The notes: a model not told the origin generated them from the letters alone. A stretch of 64,000 nt of DNA from Pseudomonas brassicacearum subsp. brassicacearum (GCF_008801605.1 NZ_VZPJ01000012.1:124001-188000), one strand, 5' to 3'. Shown: positions 45,164 through 54,725, counted from the stretch's first letter. Numbers and translations: made by a program.

Positions 45164-46258
45164 TCAGATTAGTTTTATACGCGCAGGATAGGCGATGTTG
45201 CGCGGGCGGGATTTGAAAGAGTAAAGCAGCGTATTGGCCGTATCCATCTGGTAAGTGGTCCCGGCAGGGAAAGTCGGACCGCCGTTTACCAGATCTCCGA
45301 TGATTTTGATTTCCTCGCGGGTATTGGCACCGACTGTGGAAAGGCTATCGGACCATCTTGATCCAACCGCACCAGCCCCTTGTGCCCCTAGCGCATGGGA
45401 GTGAACAGTGCCGGGTTGAAAGGTCCCCATTGCCCGTCCAGAATCCACAGAGCGCCCTTCGTCCAGGATCCGCAGGAACTCTCCCCGCCCTTCCGGCGCA
45501 CGAAACGTGAGTGCGCCATCACCGGAACTCCATTTGCCTTCATTGCCTTCCCGAGTAGCCTCGGTACCGAGCATTCCTGACTGTTGGGCGTGATCCCAGA
45601 GCCAAGGCCATTCAGCACGCTTCATGACCGTGCCATTTAGCGCACCGTAACCTCCCGGGCTCAGTTGGATAGTCGTCTCAAAAGTCGGGCGGCCCAAAGG
45701 CGTGTTGTCAAACCTTCCCATGGGCCACCAACTCCCGGCGCCGTCACTGCGCAAATGCCACCAGTCACCACTGCCCATCAAAACCAGAAACGGATAGCCA
45801 ACGGCCGAAAGATGGGTGTGGAACTTGATTCGATCAGTGCCGGCCGCCTGGACCACGAGTCGATTGCCACTGTTGTCCAAGCGTCGAATGATGACGTCTC
45901 GAACACCCATCCCAACGTTGGCCGGGGGCAACCCGATCGAGGTGGCGCCGGCGTTGGCGTCAATCAATACAAGACCAAGTTCATTTGCCGTCAGCGCTTT
46001 CGACAGGGTCAGCCGTGTAACCACCGAGCGTGTAGGGGTCGTGGTACCAATGATCTTCTGAACAGCCTTGAAAAGCTGATTGGTGTCCGCTTCGGATGGC
46101 GCCATGTCGGCGCCGGCAATCACCCCCAGAATCTCCTGTGTGACGCTGTTGCCCCACACGGCGGGAATCAAGGATCCCGGCGTGCCTTCGACGGGGTTTT
46201 CATCCACGAACCGGCCGTTCACCAGCCCGACGCTGGGAACACTTTTTGGATAATCCAT
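45164..46258 (-). CDS. Tail fibre 2 (receptor-binding protein with collar-like domain)
   Basis: A 364-residue fibre starting MDYPKSVPSVGL, with the shared attachment module. The C-terminal half contains TFRAPEGRGEFLRILDEGR and VHSHALG, as in phage tail-collar/tip domains, and ends RNIAYPARIKLI. It probably recognises a different LPS structure from fibres 1 and 3. Confidence 0.9.
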   Translation of the reverse strand: MDYPKSVPSVGLVNGRFVDENPVEGTPGSLIPAVWGNSVTQEILGVIAGADMAPSEADTNQLFKAVQKIIGTTTPTRSVVTRLTLSKALTANELGLVLIDANAGATSIGLPPANVGMGVRDVIIRRLDNSGNRLVVQAAGTDRIKFHTHLSAVGYPFLVLMGSGDWWHLRSDGAGSWWPMGRFDNTPLGRPTFETTIQLSPGGYGALNGTVMKRAEWPWLWDHAQQSGMLGTEATREGNEGKWSSGDGALTFRAPEGRGEFLRILDEGRSVDSGRAMGTFQPGTVHSHALGAQGAGAVGSRWSDSLSTVGANTREEIKIIGDLVNGGPTFPAGTTYQMDTANTLLYSFKSRPRNIAYPARIKLI

Positions 46259-46285
46259 GTTCTATTTCTCTCTATGAGGCGGGGC

Positions 46286-46795
46286 TCAAGCGTGAAGAGG
46301 TAGTGCTCGGATAGTCGCGAGCACGTCATCAGCGGCTTGACTGGCGAGATCCGCCTTGCCTTTGGCCATGTGCGCGCGGATCTGTGTCTTGGCCTTGAGG
46401 CGCAGTTCGCGAAGTGCCAGCAGGTTCGCTTCGAATTCGGCGGCCTTGGCGAGAATCTGATCCGCCGCCTGCCTGGCTGTGCGCCCTTTGACAACCCACG
46501 CCGAAACGGCCAGTGGAACGGCTTTTTTCGGGTAGCCCTGATCCTTGAAGGCCTGTGCCTCCAGGGCGGCTTGTTGGTATTCCAGGGCGCGTAGTGGATC
46601 ACCGGCCAGCGTGCGACGTGCGCTGTCAGCAGCGGCATCGACCTTGGTGCACAAGCGTTCGGCTTCCTGGCGCAACAGCTCAGCAGCATTCTCTTCAGTC
46701 AGCACCCAGGTGCCGTCCTCCCAGGCATGGGCGAAAGAAGGTGCAGGCGGGCGAAGTCCATCTTCGTACTGGTGCAGTTCTTGAATGACTTTCAT
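46286..46795 (-). CDS. Tail-fibre assembly chaperone-like protein 3
   Basis: A 169-residue, highly helical protein (Ala-rich coiled segments such as AADQILAKAAEFEANLLALREL). It overlaps the stop of fibre gene 3 by four bases, so it probably serves that fibre. Its N-terminus MKVIQELHQYEDG resembles tail assembly proteins; the family is less clear than for chaperone 2. Confidence 0.7.
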   Translation of the reverse strand: MKVIQELHQYEDGLRPPAPSFAHAWEDGTWVLTEENAAELLRQEAERLCTKVDAAADSARRTLAGDPLRALEYQQAALEAQAFKDQGYPKKAVPLAVSAWVVKGRTARQAADQILAKAAEFEANLLALRELRLKAKTQIRAHMAKGKADLASQAADDVLATIRALPLHA

Positions 46796-47946
46796 CGGAT
46801 CAGCTCCCAGGACAGGTGAACATTGATTGCGTTGGTAAAATTGACGCCGATACCCACGCTGTAATCGGTCAATGCCTGGTGCCCCTTGATTCCCATGCTC
46901 AGCAACAGTTCGTCACTATCGGCATTGGTGGCGCCCAATGTGTGCTCGGCCTGAAAGCACTGCCAAAGCGAGCGAGATTGAGAGTGATCAAAGCTGGCTG
47001 TGACGGTAGAAACCGTAACGTCGTTGACAACGTTATTGGAAAACAGCACACACATGTATGGGCCGCTCCAGCCCACCGCATTGTTACCGATACTTTGTAA
47101 GGCGGGTGACAGATAGCTGTAGTTGCCCCCAACCCACCCGGCCTGAACAAACGCCAGCGAAGTCACGGCACTGGGAGAGGGTGTTGGATTGCCCGCCACA
47201 AGTCGCGCCGCACGTGCATGCGGATCCAGCGGCAGATAAACCACCCCCGTGCCATTCACCGTTTGAGTCCAGGTCAATTGAGCACGGTTGTAGATCGTGC
47301 GAATCGTCGGCAAGGAGCCCGGCGCCCCGGTCATCACCCAGGCCAGGCACATGTCCAGGGGCGTGGACGCAAACCCGCCGCCGGACGCTCCGTTGACAGT
47401 CCCCTTCAAGGATTCCGGCGAGAGGTCATACAGGCTTCCACGCTGCATATAGAACGTCAGCGCGCCGCCTATGACCTGCGCTCTAAGAAAATAGCTGGCG
47501 CTGGGCAACAAATCGGTGCTGCTCCAGGCCGCCGTCACGTAAGTACGGGATCGACCCAACCGCCCACTTACCACCTCTTGTCCAATGCTGATGTACACAC
47601 CCGCCGGAATCGAGACGCGACCGCCGCTGGTTGAGAGTGCCGTTGGCGTTACTGCCAGACGGGCGTCTGCCGTTGCAATCGTTGGCAGCGGCAAAGCGGC
47701 GATCGGAAGCGCGAGATCCTGGTTCCAGCCCTTGGCGGTGACGGACTGAATCGCCTCGAGCAGTTGATCGTTTTGGGTTTCATCTGGGGTCAGATCCCCC
47801 GCCTTGATGACATTCACAATCTCTTGCGTTACACCATTTCCCCACGCTGCCGGAATCAACGACCCCGGCGTTCCGGTCAATGGGTTTTCATCCACGAACT
47901 TCCCATTCACCAAGCCGGCGCTGGGCACACTCTTCGGATAATCCAT
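46792..47946 (-). CDS. Tail fibre 3 (receptor-binding protein)
   Basis: A 384-residue fibre starting MDYPKSVPSAGL, with the same 70-residue attachment module and a unique beta-rich body and tip. It is the first fibre gene after the baseplate genes. Its stop overlaps the start of its chaperone-like partner. Confidence 0.9.
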   Translation of the reverse strand: MDYPKSVPSAGLVNGKFVDENPLTGTPGSLIPAAWGNGVTQEIVNVIKAGDLTPDETQNDQLLEAIQSVTAKGWNQDLALPIAALPLPTIATADARLAVTPTALSTSGGRVSIPAGVYISIGQEVVSGRLGRSRTYVTAAWSSTDLLPSASYFLRAQVIGGALTFYMQRGSLYDLSPESLKGTVNGASGGGFASTPLDMCLAWVMTGAPGSLPTIRTIYNRAQLTWTQTVNGTGVVYLPLDPHARAARLVAGNPTPSPSAVTSLAFVQAGWVGGNYSYLSPALQSIGNNAVGWSGPYMCVLFSNNVVNDVTVSTVTASFDHSQSRSLWQCFQAEHTLGATNADSDELLLSMGIKGHQALTDYSVGIGVNFTNAINVHLSWELIR

Positions 47947-47957
47947 CCGTTTACTCC

Positions 47958-48557
47958 CTAGTCATAATTGATGTGAACCTTGGTATGCGCCGGCGCACTG
48001 CGGTGGATCAGACACTCAAGGGCCGAGCCCGGGTTGACGCCAAAACGTTCACCCCAATAGCTGGCGCCAAAACGTCGGCCCAACAGCAGGCGACCGCCGG
48101 TGTTGAGGGTCCACATGAATTGCGCCTGCCAAGTGCCAAAGTGAGCCTCGCCGAATCGTGCGCGGCCCATGCGCGGGGCCTTCAGTTCAGTGATCGTTGC
48201 GTTGGGGTAACCCTGGCTCTTGGCGATTTCCACGTAATAGGCAATGGCCTGGCTACCGACCGCCAACAACCGCCGACGCACCGCCAAGCGACGATCGTCA
48301 TACAACGGCGTGGCGCCCAGGCACGGATCGGGCAGGTTCATCACCCGCTCCCAATCCGGCACCAGTTCACTCACTCCCGCCGGGTCCATTTCGTTGAGCA
48401 AGTCGGCGGCACGGGCGTCGAGGCGGGCCAGCTCCTGGGCGATGCCTTCAAGCACATGCTCAAGTTCCGGCACGCGCTCCGGATCCCACGCCGGGCCGCT
48501 GGGCAGCAGGCTGCGCAGTTGGGCCTGGTACTGCTCGGCGGTTCTTATTCCAGCCAT
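47958..48557 (-). CDS. Baseplate protein, Mu gp48/YmfQ family
   Basis: A 199-residue DUF2313-type protein (P2 gpI-like role) linking wedge and fibres. QYQAQLRSLLPSGPAWDPE at the N-terminus and CLIHRSAPAHTKV near the C-terminus are family blocks. It overlaps the gp47-like gene. Confidence 0.9.
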   Translation of the reverse strand: MAGIRTAEQYQAQLRSLLPSGPAWDPERVPELEHVLEGIAQELARLDARAADLLNEMDPAGVSELVPDWERVMNLPDPCLGATPLYDDRRLAVRRRLLAVGSQAIAYYVEIAKSQGYPNATITELKAPRMGRARFGEAHFGTWQAQFMWTLNTGGRLLLGRRFGASYWGERFGVNPGSALECLIHRSAPAHTKVHINYD

Positions 48558-49585
48558 GTGCAGCCTCCGAAGGTCAGCAACTGGTTGCTGGCGGCGGCGA
48601 CATCGGTGACGGGTGCGGAGAGTTTGTGGTCGGTTTCGCCGGTAGCGCTGCTGATGGCTTCAGTGATATGGCTTAGCAACAGCGTTTCGCCGAGGCCGGC
48701 TTCGCGGTTGTGCAGGTCGCGCAGTTGCGCCTCGACGGCCGCGCGCACGGCGCTGGTGTCCGGGGTGATGCGCAGCCTGTAACTCACCGGCACCTGCGTT
48801 GGCGCCAGCACGTGCAACTCGGCGGTCACCGGACGCAAGGGCTCGATGTAGGCCCGCACCTCCTCCAATTGCTCGGCATTGGGAATCGGCTGCAAATCGT
48901 CGTCACGCATGACGAACAAGCCGACAGTGCCGGGTCCCAGGTAGCTGCCGCGACACCAGGCGCGGGTAATGCCGGGGCACTCCAGGGCCCAGGTTTCATA
49001 GTCCTGGGCCGAGCCGCCGTGAGGGATGATGCGGTAGGAGCGGATCACCCGGGCCCGTAGCGATTCGAGGCTTTCCCGGGCAACACCACCGGTCAGCCCC
49101 GGCGCCAGCACGGTAAAGCTGCTGCCGATGCCGAGGATCGGTTGGACTGGCGTCAGCACCAGGCCGGCGTCGGCGTTGCCCAGGCTGCCTGCGTCCAGTG
49201 CGGCGACGGTGGTGTTGTTCAGACCGTTGCTGGTGGTGCGGGCGGTGGTCACTTTGAATGTGCGGCCATCGGTGGATTGCAACAGCGTGTCGACATCCAG
49301 TACCGCGCCAGCGGTAGCGCTGAAACTGACACTGCCGCTGGCCACCTGGGCCGCTTTGCGCGCCTGGTTCAGGCGCAGGGCAGCGATGCGTTCAAGGGTG
49401 GATTCATCGGCCTTGTCCGGCAGGATCTGCTCGGCGATCCAGTCCAGGTAGCCATACAGGCCATAGGCGGCGCCACCCAGGGTGCGGGCCAGCACTTGGG
49501 CATCGGACTGGCGCAGCGAATCGCTGGCCAGGTCGCTTTGGGCGCGTTTGATCAGCACCGGCAGCGAAGGGGTTTCAAACGGCAT
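48545..49585 (-). CDS. Baseplate J/gp47 family protein
   Basis: A 346-residue baseplate wedge protein. SARVIRSYR-type motif here reads ESLRARVIRSYRIIPHGGSAQDYETWALECPGI in two blocks (ESLRARVIRSYR, GGSAQDYETWA), characteristic of the gp47 family. It overlaps both neighbours by about ten bases. Confidence 0.93.
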   Translation of the reverse strand: MPFETPSLPVLIKRAQSDLASDSLRQSDAQVLARTLGGAAYGLYGYLDWIAEQILPDKADESTLERIAALRLNQARKAAQVASGSVSFSATAGAVLDVDTLLQSTDGRTFKVTTARTTSNGLNNTTVAALDAGSLGNADAGLVLTPVQPILGIGSSFTVLAPGLTGGVARESLESLRARVIRSYRIIPHGGSAQDYETWALECPGITRAWCRGSYLGPGTVGLFVMRDDDLQPIPNAEQLEEVRAYIEPLRPVTAELHVLAPTQVPVSYRLRITPDTSAVRAAVEAQLRDLHNREAGLGETLLLSHITEAISSATGETDHKLSAPVTDVAAASNQLLTFGGCTWLE

Positions 49586-49976
49586 AGGTCACCTGCCAAC
49601 TGTTATCGGGGTTGATGTCCAGGCGCTCGCCGTCAGCCAGGGTCAGGACCGTGCGCAGGTTCAGGCGCTGGGCGTCGAGGCGTTCGCTGAGGATGTCGAT
49701 GGCGCTGCAGTGCCCGTCATCGATCAGCCATTGCAAGGCTTCGCGAGCATAAAATTCGGCGTCGAGCTGGGTCTGGCGAGTCAGCTTGACCCGGCGCAAC
49801 AGCCACAGTCGCGAGCCGATGCGGTCGTCGGCAACGGTCGGAAAGGTGTCGCCCCACCAGCCGAAACGTTCTTCATCATCGACAGCATCGTCGTCAGCGG
49901 CGCGGCGCCAGGTGAACAGGCTGATCAGCACCGAGCGGGTCAGTGCGGCGTGCAGGTTCTGGCTGATGAACATCAT
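49575..49976 (-). CDS. Phage GP46 family baseplate protein
   Basis: A 133-residue protein corresponding to Mu gp46 (P2 gpW/T4 gp25-like). TRSVLISLFTWRRAADDDAVDDEERFGWWGDTF and GSRLWLLRRVKLT, in two separate blocks, fit the family. It overlaps the gp45-like gene by four bases. Confidence 0.92.
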   Translation of the reverse strand: MMFISQNLHAALTRSVLISLFTWRRAADDDAVDDEERFGWWGDTFPTVADDRIGSRLWLLRRVKLTRQTQLDAEFYAREALQWLIDDGHCSAIDILSERLDAQRLNLRTVLTLADGERLDINPDNSWQVTYAV

Positions 49977-50482
49977 TGACCTCCCGCCGGCGCGCCGGTC
50001 TGACCGTTGCCGGCCTGTACACCGACATGCACGTGTTTGATCTGGCTAATGCCGCCGGCGATCTGGTCGCCCTGGGAAACGATCTTGCCGGTGTGGTTGA
50101 TGACCGGGCTGTCGATGTTCACCGCACTGCTGGCGCGGATGTTCAGGGTTACGGTCTGGATGTCGATGACACGACCACGCTTGAAGTGGAGCTTGTCGCC
50201 TTCGTCGGTGTAGAGCGCCACTTCGCCAGGGGCCAGGGCCTGGAGGCGAAAACGGCGATCGGCGACCACCAGCACCACCGCATGGGAACGGTCCCCCCCC
50301 AGGAATGTGGCAATGCCCTCGGCACCGGCCAACGGGTTGCTGGTGAAGCCGTAGGGTTCGAAGTGCTCCATGTCGTCGTTCACTTCGCCGGCGGTGAGGC
50401 GCATTTGCAGCGACTGCAACTTGGTGGCCGAATTGGCGAGCACGACAGTGCCGCGCGCCAGGAGGCGGGTCAGTAGGCTCAT
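49973..50482 (-). CDS. Baseplate assembly/spike protein, Mu gp45 family
   Basis: A 169-residue gpV/gp45-like protein. DEGDKLHFKRGRVIDI and SSAVNIDSPVINHTG form the OB/beta-helix part of the tail spike that pierces the outer membrane. A conserved HVHVG motif near the C-terminus may bind a metal at the tip. I chose the ATG at 50482 behind a weak AAGGAAA-type site; the longer frame translates the upstream REP array. Confidence 0.87.
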   Translation of the reverse strand: MSLLTRLLARGTVVLANSATKLQSLQMRLTAGEVNDDMEHFEPYGFTSNPLAGAEGIATFLGGDRSHAVVLVVADRRFRLQALAPGEVALYTDEGDKLHFKRGRVIDIQTVTLNIRASSAVNIDSPVINHTGKIVSQGDQIAGGISQIKHVHVGVQAGNGQTGAPAGGQ

Positions 50483-50550
50483 TGAGGTTTCCTTGAGAAT
50501 CGGGGACTTGAACGCGGTGTTCGGATCAACACCTCTATTGGCTGCGCCGC

Positions 50551-50850
50551 CGCCATCGCGAGCGGGCTCGCTCCCACAAGGGATTTGCGGTGGGCAGAAA
50601 CTTGGAGACGGTCTCGAAATACTGTGGGAGCGAGCTTGCTCGCGATGGCGGTAGCACATCCAACATCGATGCAAGCTGACCCACCGCTTTCGCGAGCAAG
50701 CCCGCTCCCACAAGGGATTTGCGGGTGGGCAGAAACTTGGAGGCGGTCTCGAAATACTGTGGGAGCGAGCCTGCTCGCGATGGCGGCAGCACATCCAACA
50801 TCGATGCAAGCTGACCCACCGCTTTTGAGAGCAAGCTCGCTCCCACAGGG
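50551..50850. repeat. Tandem REPIN array inside the tail operon
   Basis: Two near-identical direct repeats of about 134-135 bases (starting near 50571 and 50705), each a REP doublet plus the unique linker GGCAGAAACTTGGAG, flanked by a further REP copy at each side. It sits between the gp45-like and gp44-like genes. Confidence 0.9.
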
Positions 50851-50881
50851 GATCTGTGGTGGGCAGGCATCGGTTCCGGGC

Positions 50882-51922
50882 TCAGGTTTTGGGCGGTACC
50901 GGGTTGGCGTCGAAGGTATGCGGCGGCGCGACTTGCAGGGTGGTGACGGAGCCTTGTGCCGACAGCGAGTACGTCACTTTGGAAATCAGCATGTCACCGT
51001 CGAACCCCAGCACCGGGTCGATCACTCGCACCAAGGTGTTATGCCGCCACAAGTCGCCATTGGCCTGGCGCCAACCCTGCACGCGGTAGGTGGTGGTCAG
51101 GGCCTTGCCGGTACGGATGGCGCTTTCCCAGTCGGCCCGTTGCTGGGCCAGTTCGAAGGTCAACTGCGCGCTTTCGCTGATCACCGTCACCCGCTTGCGC
51201 TTGAAGCTCAGGTCCGTGGCGGTGCCGGAGACTTCACTCACCGCCGCCCCGCTCTGCTGATCACTGCCCTTGTGCTGGCCAATGACCCGGTATTCAGAGA
51301 ACACCTGGCTGTAGTCCATCGGTGCGTTACCGGAGAGAATGTTCTTGCCCAGCTCCAGCACATCACTGGCCCGTCCGCCGCTGCCGGGTTTGGCCAGTAG
51401 CACGCGCCCTTGCGCGTCATCGGTGGAGAACACCCGGAACAATGTCAGCAAACGGTCGATGGATTGAAAGACCGTTTCCCCTGGCACGATGCTGTGTTCG
51501 CTCAACCGCGCGGTTTCAGGGATTTCACTGATGACCCCCACGCCGTATTGCGACGCCAGGGCCTGGACGATGCTCAACACCGTTTGCCCACGCCATTGAG
51601 TCGGACGGTTGATCGCCGCGCAGTCCACCAGATCCTGGGTCTTGGAACCGCCTTCAATGCTCAGGCTGATCTGCCGACCGTCATAGCTGACCGGTGCCTT
51701 GAACACATAACCACTGAGGACCAGGTCGGCACCAATGCGCACCTGGCATTCATCGCCCGGACGGATCGGCACCGCTTGCGTCTGCCCCGGCCATTGCCAG
51801 GTGATGTCGAGTTTGAAGGTGCGGAACTGACGCTCCAGGTCCGCACTGATTTCCACACTTTTCCAGCCGCCGTAATCCAGCCCGCCGACGGTAAGTGAGA
51901 CAGCATAGTCGAGCTCGTTCAT
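50882..51922 (-). CDS. Mu gpP (gp44)-like baseplate hub protein
   Basis: A 346-residue late-control D/gpP-like hub protein. YAVSLTVGGLDYGGWKSVEIS at the start and the LVLSGYVFKAPVSYDGRQISLS region match, and the C-terminal DGDMLISKVTYSLSAQGS resembles the family end. It forms the baseplate hub above the spike. The next gene downstream is beyond the REPIN array. Confidence 0.87.
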   Translation of the reverse strand: MNELDYAVSLTVGGLDYGGWKSVEISADLERQFRTFKLDITWQWPGQTQAVPIRPGDECQVRIGADLVLSGYVFKAPVSYDGRQISLSIEGGSKTQDLVDCAAINRPTQWRGQTVLSIVQALASQYGVGVISEIPETARLSEHSIVPGETVFQSIDRLLTLFRVFSTDDAQGRVLLAKPGSGGRASDVLELGKNILSGNAPMDYSQVFSEYRVIGQHKGSDQQSGAAVSEVSGTATDLSFKRKRVTVISESAQLTFELAQQRADWESAIRTGKALTTTYRVQGWRQANGDLWRHNTLVRVIDPVLGFDGDMLISKVTYSLSAQGSVTTLQVAPPHTFDANPVPPKT

Positions 51923-51925
51923 GGC

Positions 51926-53164
51926 TTACTCCCCGGAGACTTTCAGGTCATTGGGCGGCAGGAAACCAGGATGGGCTACACCGTTACGCTGGGTCACTTC
52001 AGTCACCCGGGTGGCATCGGCAAATTGCTGATACGCCACCACCAGCGCTGGCAGGCTTTGCTTGAACGACAGGTTGATCAGCCTGACACCCGACGACGCC
52101 ACCGCCGTCAAGTGCGCGGCCATTTGCTGGCGCAGGTTGTTCATCGCCTGGTAGTGCTCCGGATCAGCCTTGAGGGAGGCTTGCCAGATCGCATCGTTAA
52201 GCGCATCGCGCAGGGCCAGCACATCGTCGGCCACCGGCACGTCCCGGCGCTGGACCGGTTGCACGGCCTGTTGCGCCACCGACGGCGTGGCGCCCAACTT
52301 GACCACAGGCGCCGCCACCGGCATCGCCGCAATCCATTGCGCGGCCTGCACCAGCAGCGTGTCCTGCACCAGATCGGCCACGGCCTGGGCCGCCGCTGTG
52401 GTGTCCTTGCCGGTGGTGAGTTTGGGCGCGTCGGCCTTGCGAATGGCCTCCACCTGTTGCGACACGCTGGCAATCACGCCGCGATAGCCGTCACGGGCAA
52501 AGTTCTTTAGCTCGCGGATGTCGCCCAGCAACCCCTTGAACTCGGCCACCACGTCCTTGGGCAGCTCTTTCACCGCCTTGACCAGATCGCTGAGTTGCCG
52601 ATAGGTCTCGATCAACGGCTTGAGCTCCTGCTCGATCACGCCGTAGATGTCCTTGAGGCTGTTGCGCAGATCCGCGATACCGATCCGCGCGGCCTTGATC
52701 AACGTCATGGCATCTTCAAAGCGCCGCACCGCCGAACCGAGGAAGCTGTCGGCAGAGACCAGCAGCAGTTTCTGACTATTGATCGCGGCCGAAGGGAATT
52801 GCAGTGGCTGGTCGGGGTAGAACTTCAGGGCGAACGTCACCAGCCCACCGTCCTGGCGGGTCTGGGTCATGTCGCACTCACCGACCTTGACCTGCAGGCG
52901 CCCCAGCCATGGATGCACCAGTTCACCGCTGCCCTGCTCCAAAGCCTTGAGCAGCTTGTCGCGCTGCTCCAGGCAATCGGGGCCGACGATGAACGCGGTC
53001 AACTCATGAATCTTCGCCTGCTGGCCGAGCCCCTCGAAAAACGGCTGGTCGCGCTGTGGATATTCATGCAACTGGCCTTTGTGGCCGACCGGGGTTTTCG
53101 CCTGATCGACCCAGAACCCGACGCTACGAAACGACGCCGGCAACAAACGATCACGCCAGCTCAT
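51926..53164 (-). CDS. DNA circularisation protein N-terminal domain family (Mu gpN/gp43-like)
   Basis: A 412-residue protein starting SWRDRLLPASFRSVGFWVD, the DNA_circ_N signature, with LHEYPQRDQPFFEGLGQQ next. Despite the family name, in tails this is a distal tail/baseplate protein. The C-terminal half is helical. It overlaps the tape-measure stop and precedes the hub gene by four bases. Confidence 0.9.
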   Translation of the reverse strand: MSWRDRLLPASFRSVGFWVDQAKTPVGHKGQLHEYPQRDQPFFEGLGQQAKIHELTAFIVGPDCLEQRDKLLKALEQGSGELVHPWLGRLQVKVGECDMTQTRQDGGLVTFALKFYPDQPLQFPSAAINSQKLLLVSADSFLGSAVRRFEDAMTLIKAARIGIADLRNSLKDIYGVIEQELKPLIETYRQLSDLVKAVKELPKDVVAEFKGLLGDIRELKNFARDGYRGVIASVSQQVEAIRKADAPKLTTGKDTTAAAQAVADLVQDTLLVQAAQWIAAMPVAAPVVKLGATPSVAQQAVQPVQRRDVPVADDVLALRDALNDAIWQASLKADPEHYQAMNNLRQQMAAHLTAVASSGVRLINLSFKQSLPALVVAYQQFADATRVTEVTQRNGVAHPGFLPPNDLKVSGE

Positions 53165-54725
53165 TGGAGCCTCCTGTGGAAAGTGAGCGATAGCCGATGC
53201 GCGAACTCACCGCCAGGGCCGGTTGATTGGTCTGGGGCGGATCGGCGCGCAACCCGGCCGGGGCGTTTTCGAAACGCACGGTCAGGCCGCCTTCGAGTTG
53301 CGTGCGGTTGTTGGCGGCACTTTGTTGCACCAGGGCACTGGAGGTTTGCGGCAACGCACCCGGCGCCAGCGAGGTTTTCGCTGGCCCGTTGGCGGACGCT
53401 GGCGCCAGGCTGGACGACAGGCCCAGAGGCTGCTCGCTGGCCCCGCCAAAAAACGCCGGCGCCAGCTCTCCCTTGCCTTCGGCGTTGGTCTGTCGCTGCG
53501 CCTCGGTCAGGCCTTCGACCTTGCCGGTGAACGAGGTGATCATCTCGCCGAAGCCGCCGTTGAAAAAAGCCTTGATCGGCGCGATCACCTCCTGCAACTC
53601 GTTCCACCACTGGCTGAACCACTCGCCCACCGGCCCCCACTGCTTGGTGAGGCCCTCAATGGGTGACCAATCGAACAGGCCGCTGAACACCGCCAGCATG
53701 GTCGACACCTGATTGCTGATGCCCTCCCAGATCCCGGCGAAGACTTCACCGATCGTGCCCCAGTTGGCCATGATCAGTCCCAACGGCGTCCAGTCGAACA
53801 GGCCTTTCAGAGCGTCCGTTACCGGCACGGTCAAGGCCTTGAGCAGGTCCCAGATCGCCGCGAACAACCCGGTCAGGGGCGTCCAATTGGCAACAATCAA
53901 ACCCAAGGGTGACCAGGCGAACAGCGTCTGCATGAAACCGATGATCGGCGTTGCCGCCGCCACGATCACATTCCAGAGCTCGCCTAAAAAGCTGCTGATC
54001 GGGCCCCAATTACTGATCACCAGCCCCATCGGGGTGAAGGCGAACATCGTCTTGAAGAACTCGACCATCGGCAGCACGATGGGCGCAAGCCGCTGCCAGA
54101 GCCCGGCGAAGAACGCCGAAATCGGCGTCCAGTGGGCGATGATCATTCCTGCCGCCAAGGCGATGCCCATGGCAATCAAGCCGATGGGATTCATCTTCAA
54201 GGCCAGGTTCACCACCTCGAACGCCTGGCTTGCGCCGCTGACCGCCATCTGGATCGCGTTGAACGCTACGACGCCATTTGCCAGGCCCTGTACCAGTTGA
54301 GGGTTGTCCTGCAGTACCTGGGCCACGCCGCTGACCATGGGCTGCAAACTGACCGCCACCGCGTTGACCGCAGGCCCCAAGGCCGAGCCGAACTGCACCG
54401 ACACGTTGCTGATGGAAGTCTTCAATCCATCCAGGTTCTGTGCCGCTACACGGGGCGCGTCAGGCGCCTGGACGGCGCTGGCCGCCGCGCTCGCTGCGCC
54501 CGCTTCGTCCTTGAAGGCCAGCGCCGACTTGAGCCCGTCCATAAACGGTTGGGCCAGGCCGCCGCTGGGCAGCAGACCGGAAATGTCCAGGCTGCCCAGG
54601 CCCGTGGCGTCGAGGTTCTGCTTGAAACTCGCGACCTTCGCACGAAGGCCGGCGAGCTTGGGTGACAGCTCATCGATGCCCGTGAGCAGCACCGCCTTTT
54701 TCTCTACCTTCTGTGTGTCTGCCAT
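53151..54725 (-). CDS. Tail tape measure protein
   Basis: A 524-residue tape measure. The N-terminus is coiled and amphipathic; the middle has several hydrophobic segments (AFNAIQMAVSGASQ, LIAMGIALAAGM). About four tandem 41-residue repeats follow, each beginning F-x-W-[ST]-P-x-G-L and containing a central NW-x-P motif. At roughly 0.15 nm per residue the length predicts a short tail of about 80 nm. I chose the ATG at 54725, which overlaps the stop of the frameshifted chaperone. Confidence 0.9.
   Translation of the reverse strand: MADTQKVEKKAVLLTGIDELSPKLAGLRAKVASFKQNLDATGLGSLDISGLLPSGGLAQPFMDGLKSALAFKDEAGAASAAASAVQAPDAPRVAAQNLDGLKTSISNVSVQFGSALGPAVNAVAVSLQPMVSGVAQVLQDNPQLVQGLANGVVAFNAIQMAVSGASQAFEVVNLALKMNPIGLIAMGIALAAGMIIAHWTPISAFFAGLWQRLAPIVLPMVEFFKTMFAFTPMGLVISNWGPISSFLGELWNVIVAAATPIIGFMQTLFAWSPLGLIVANWTPLTGLFAAIWDLLKALTVPVTDALKGLFDWTPLGLIMANWGTIGEVFAGIWEGISNQVSTMLAVFSGLFDWSPIEGLTKQWGPVGEWFSQWWNELQEVIAPIKAFFNGGFGEMITSFTGKVEGLTEAQRQTNAEGKGELAPAFFGGASEQPLGLSSSLAPASANGPAKTSLAPGALPQTSSALVQQSAANNRTQLEGGLTVRFENAPAGLRADPPQTNQPALAVSSRIGYRSLSTGGSNELA

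Noticed and set aside
50551..50850. Repeated units in the tailocin considered as a CRISPR array
   Set aside because: The units are 134-135 bases, palindromic REP doublets with conserved linkers. There are no unique spacers, no 25-40 base repeat periodicity and no cas genes.
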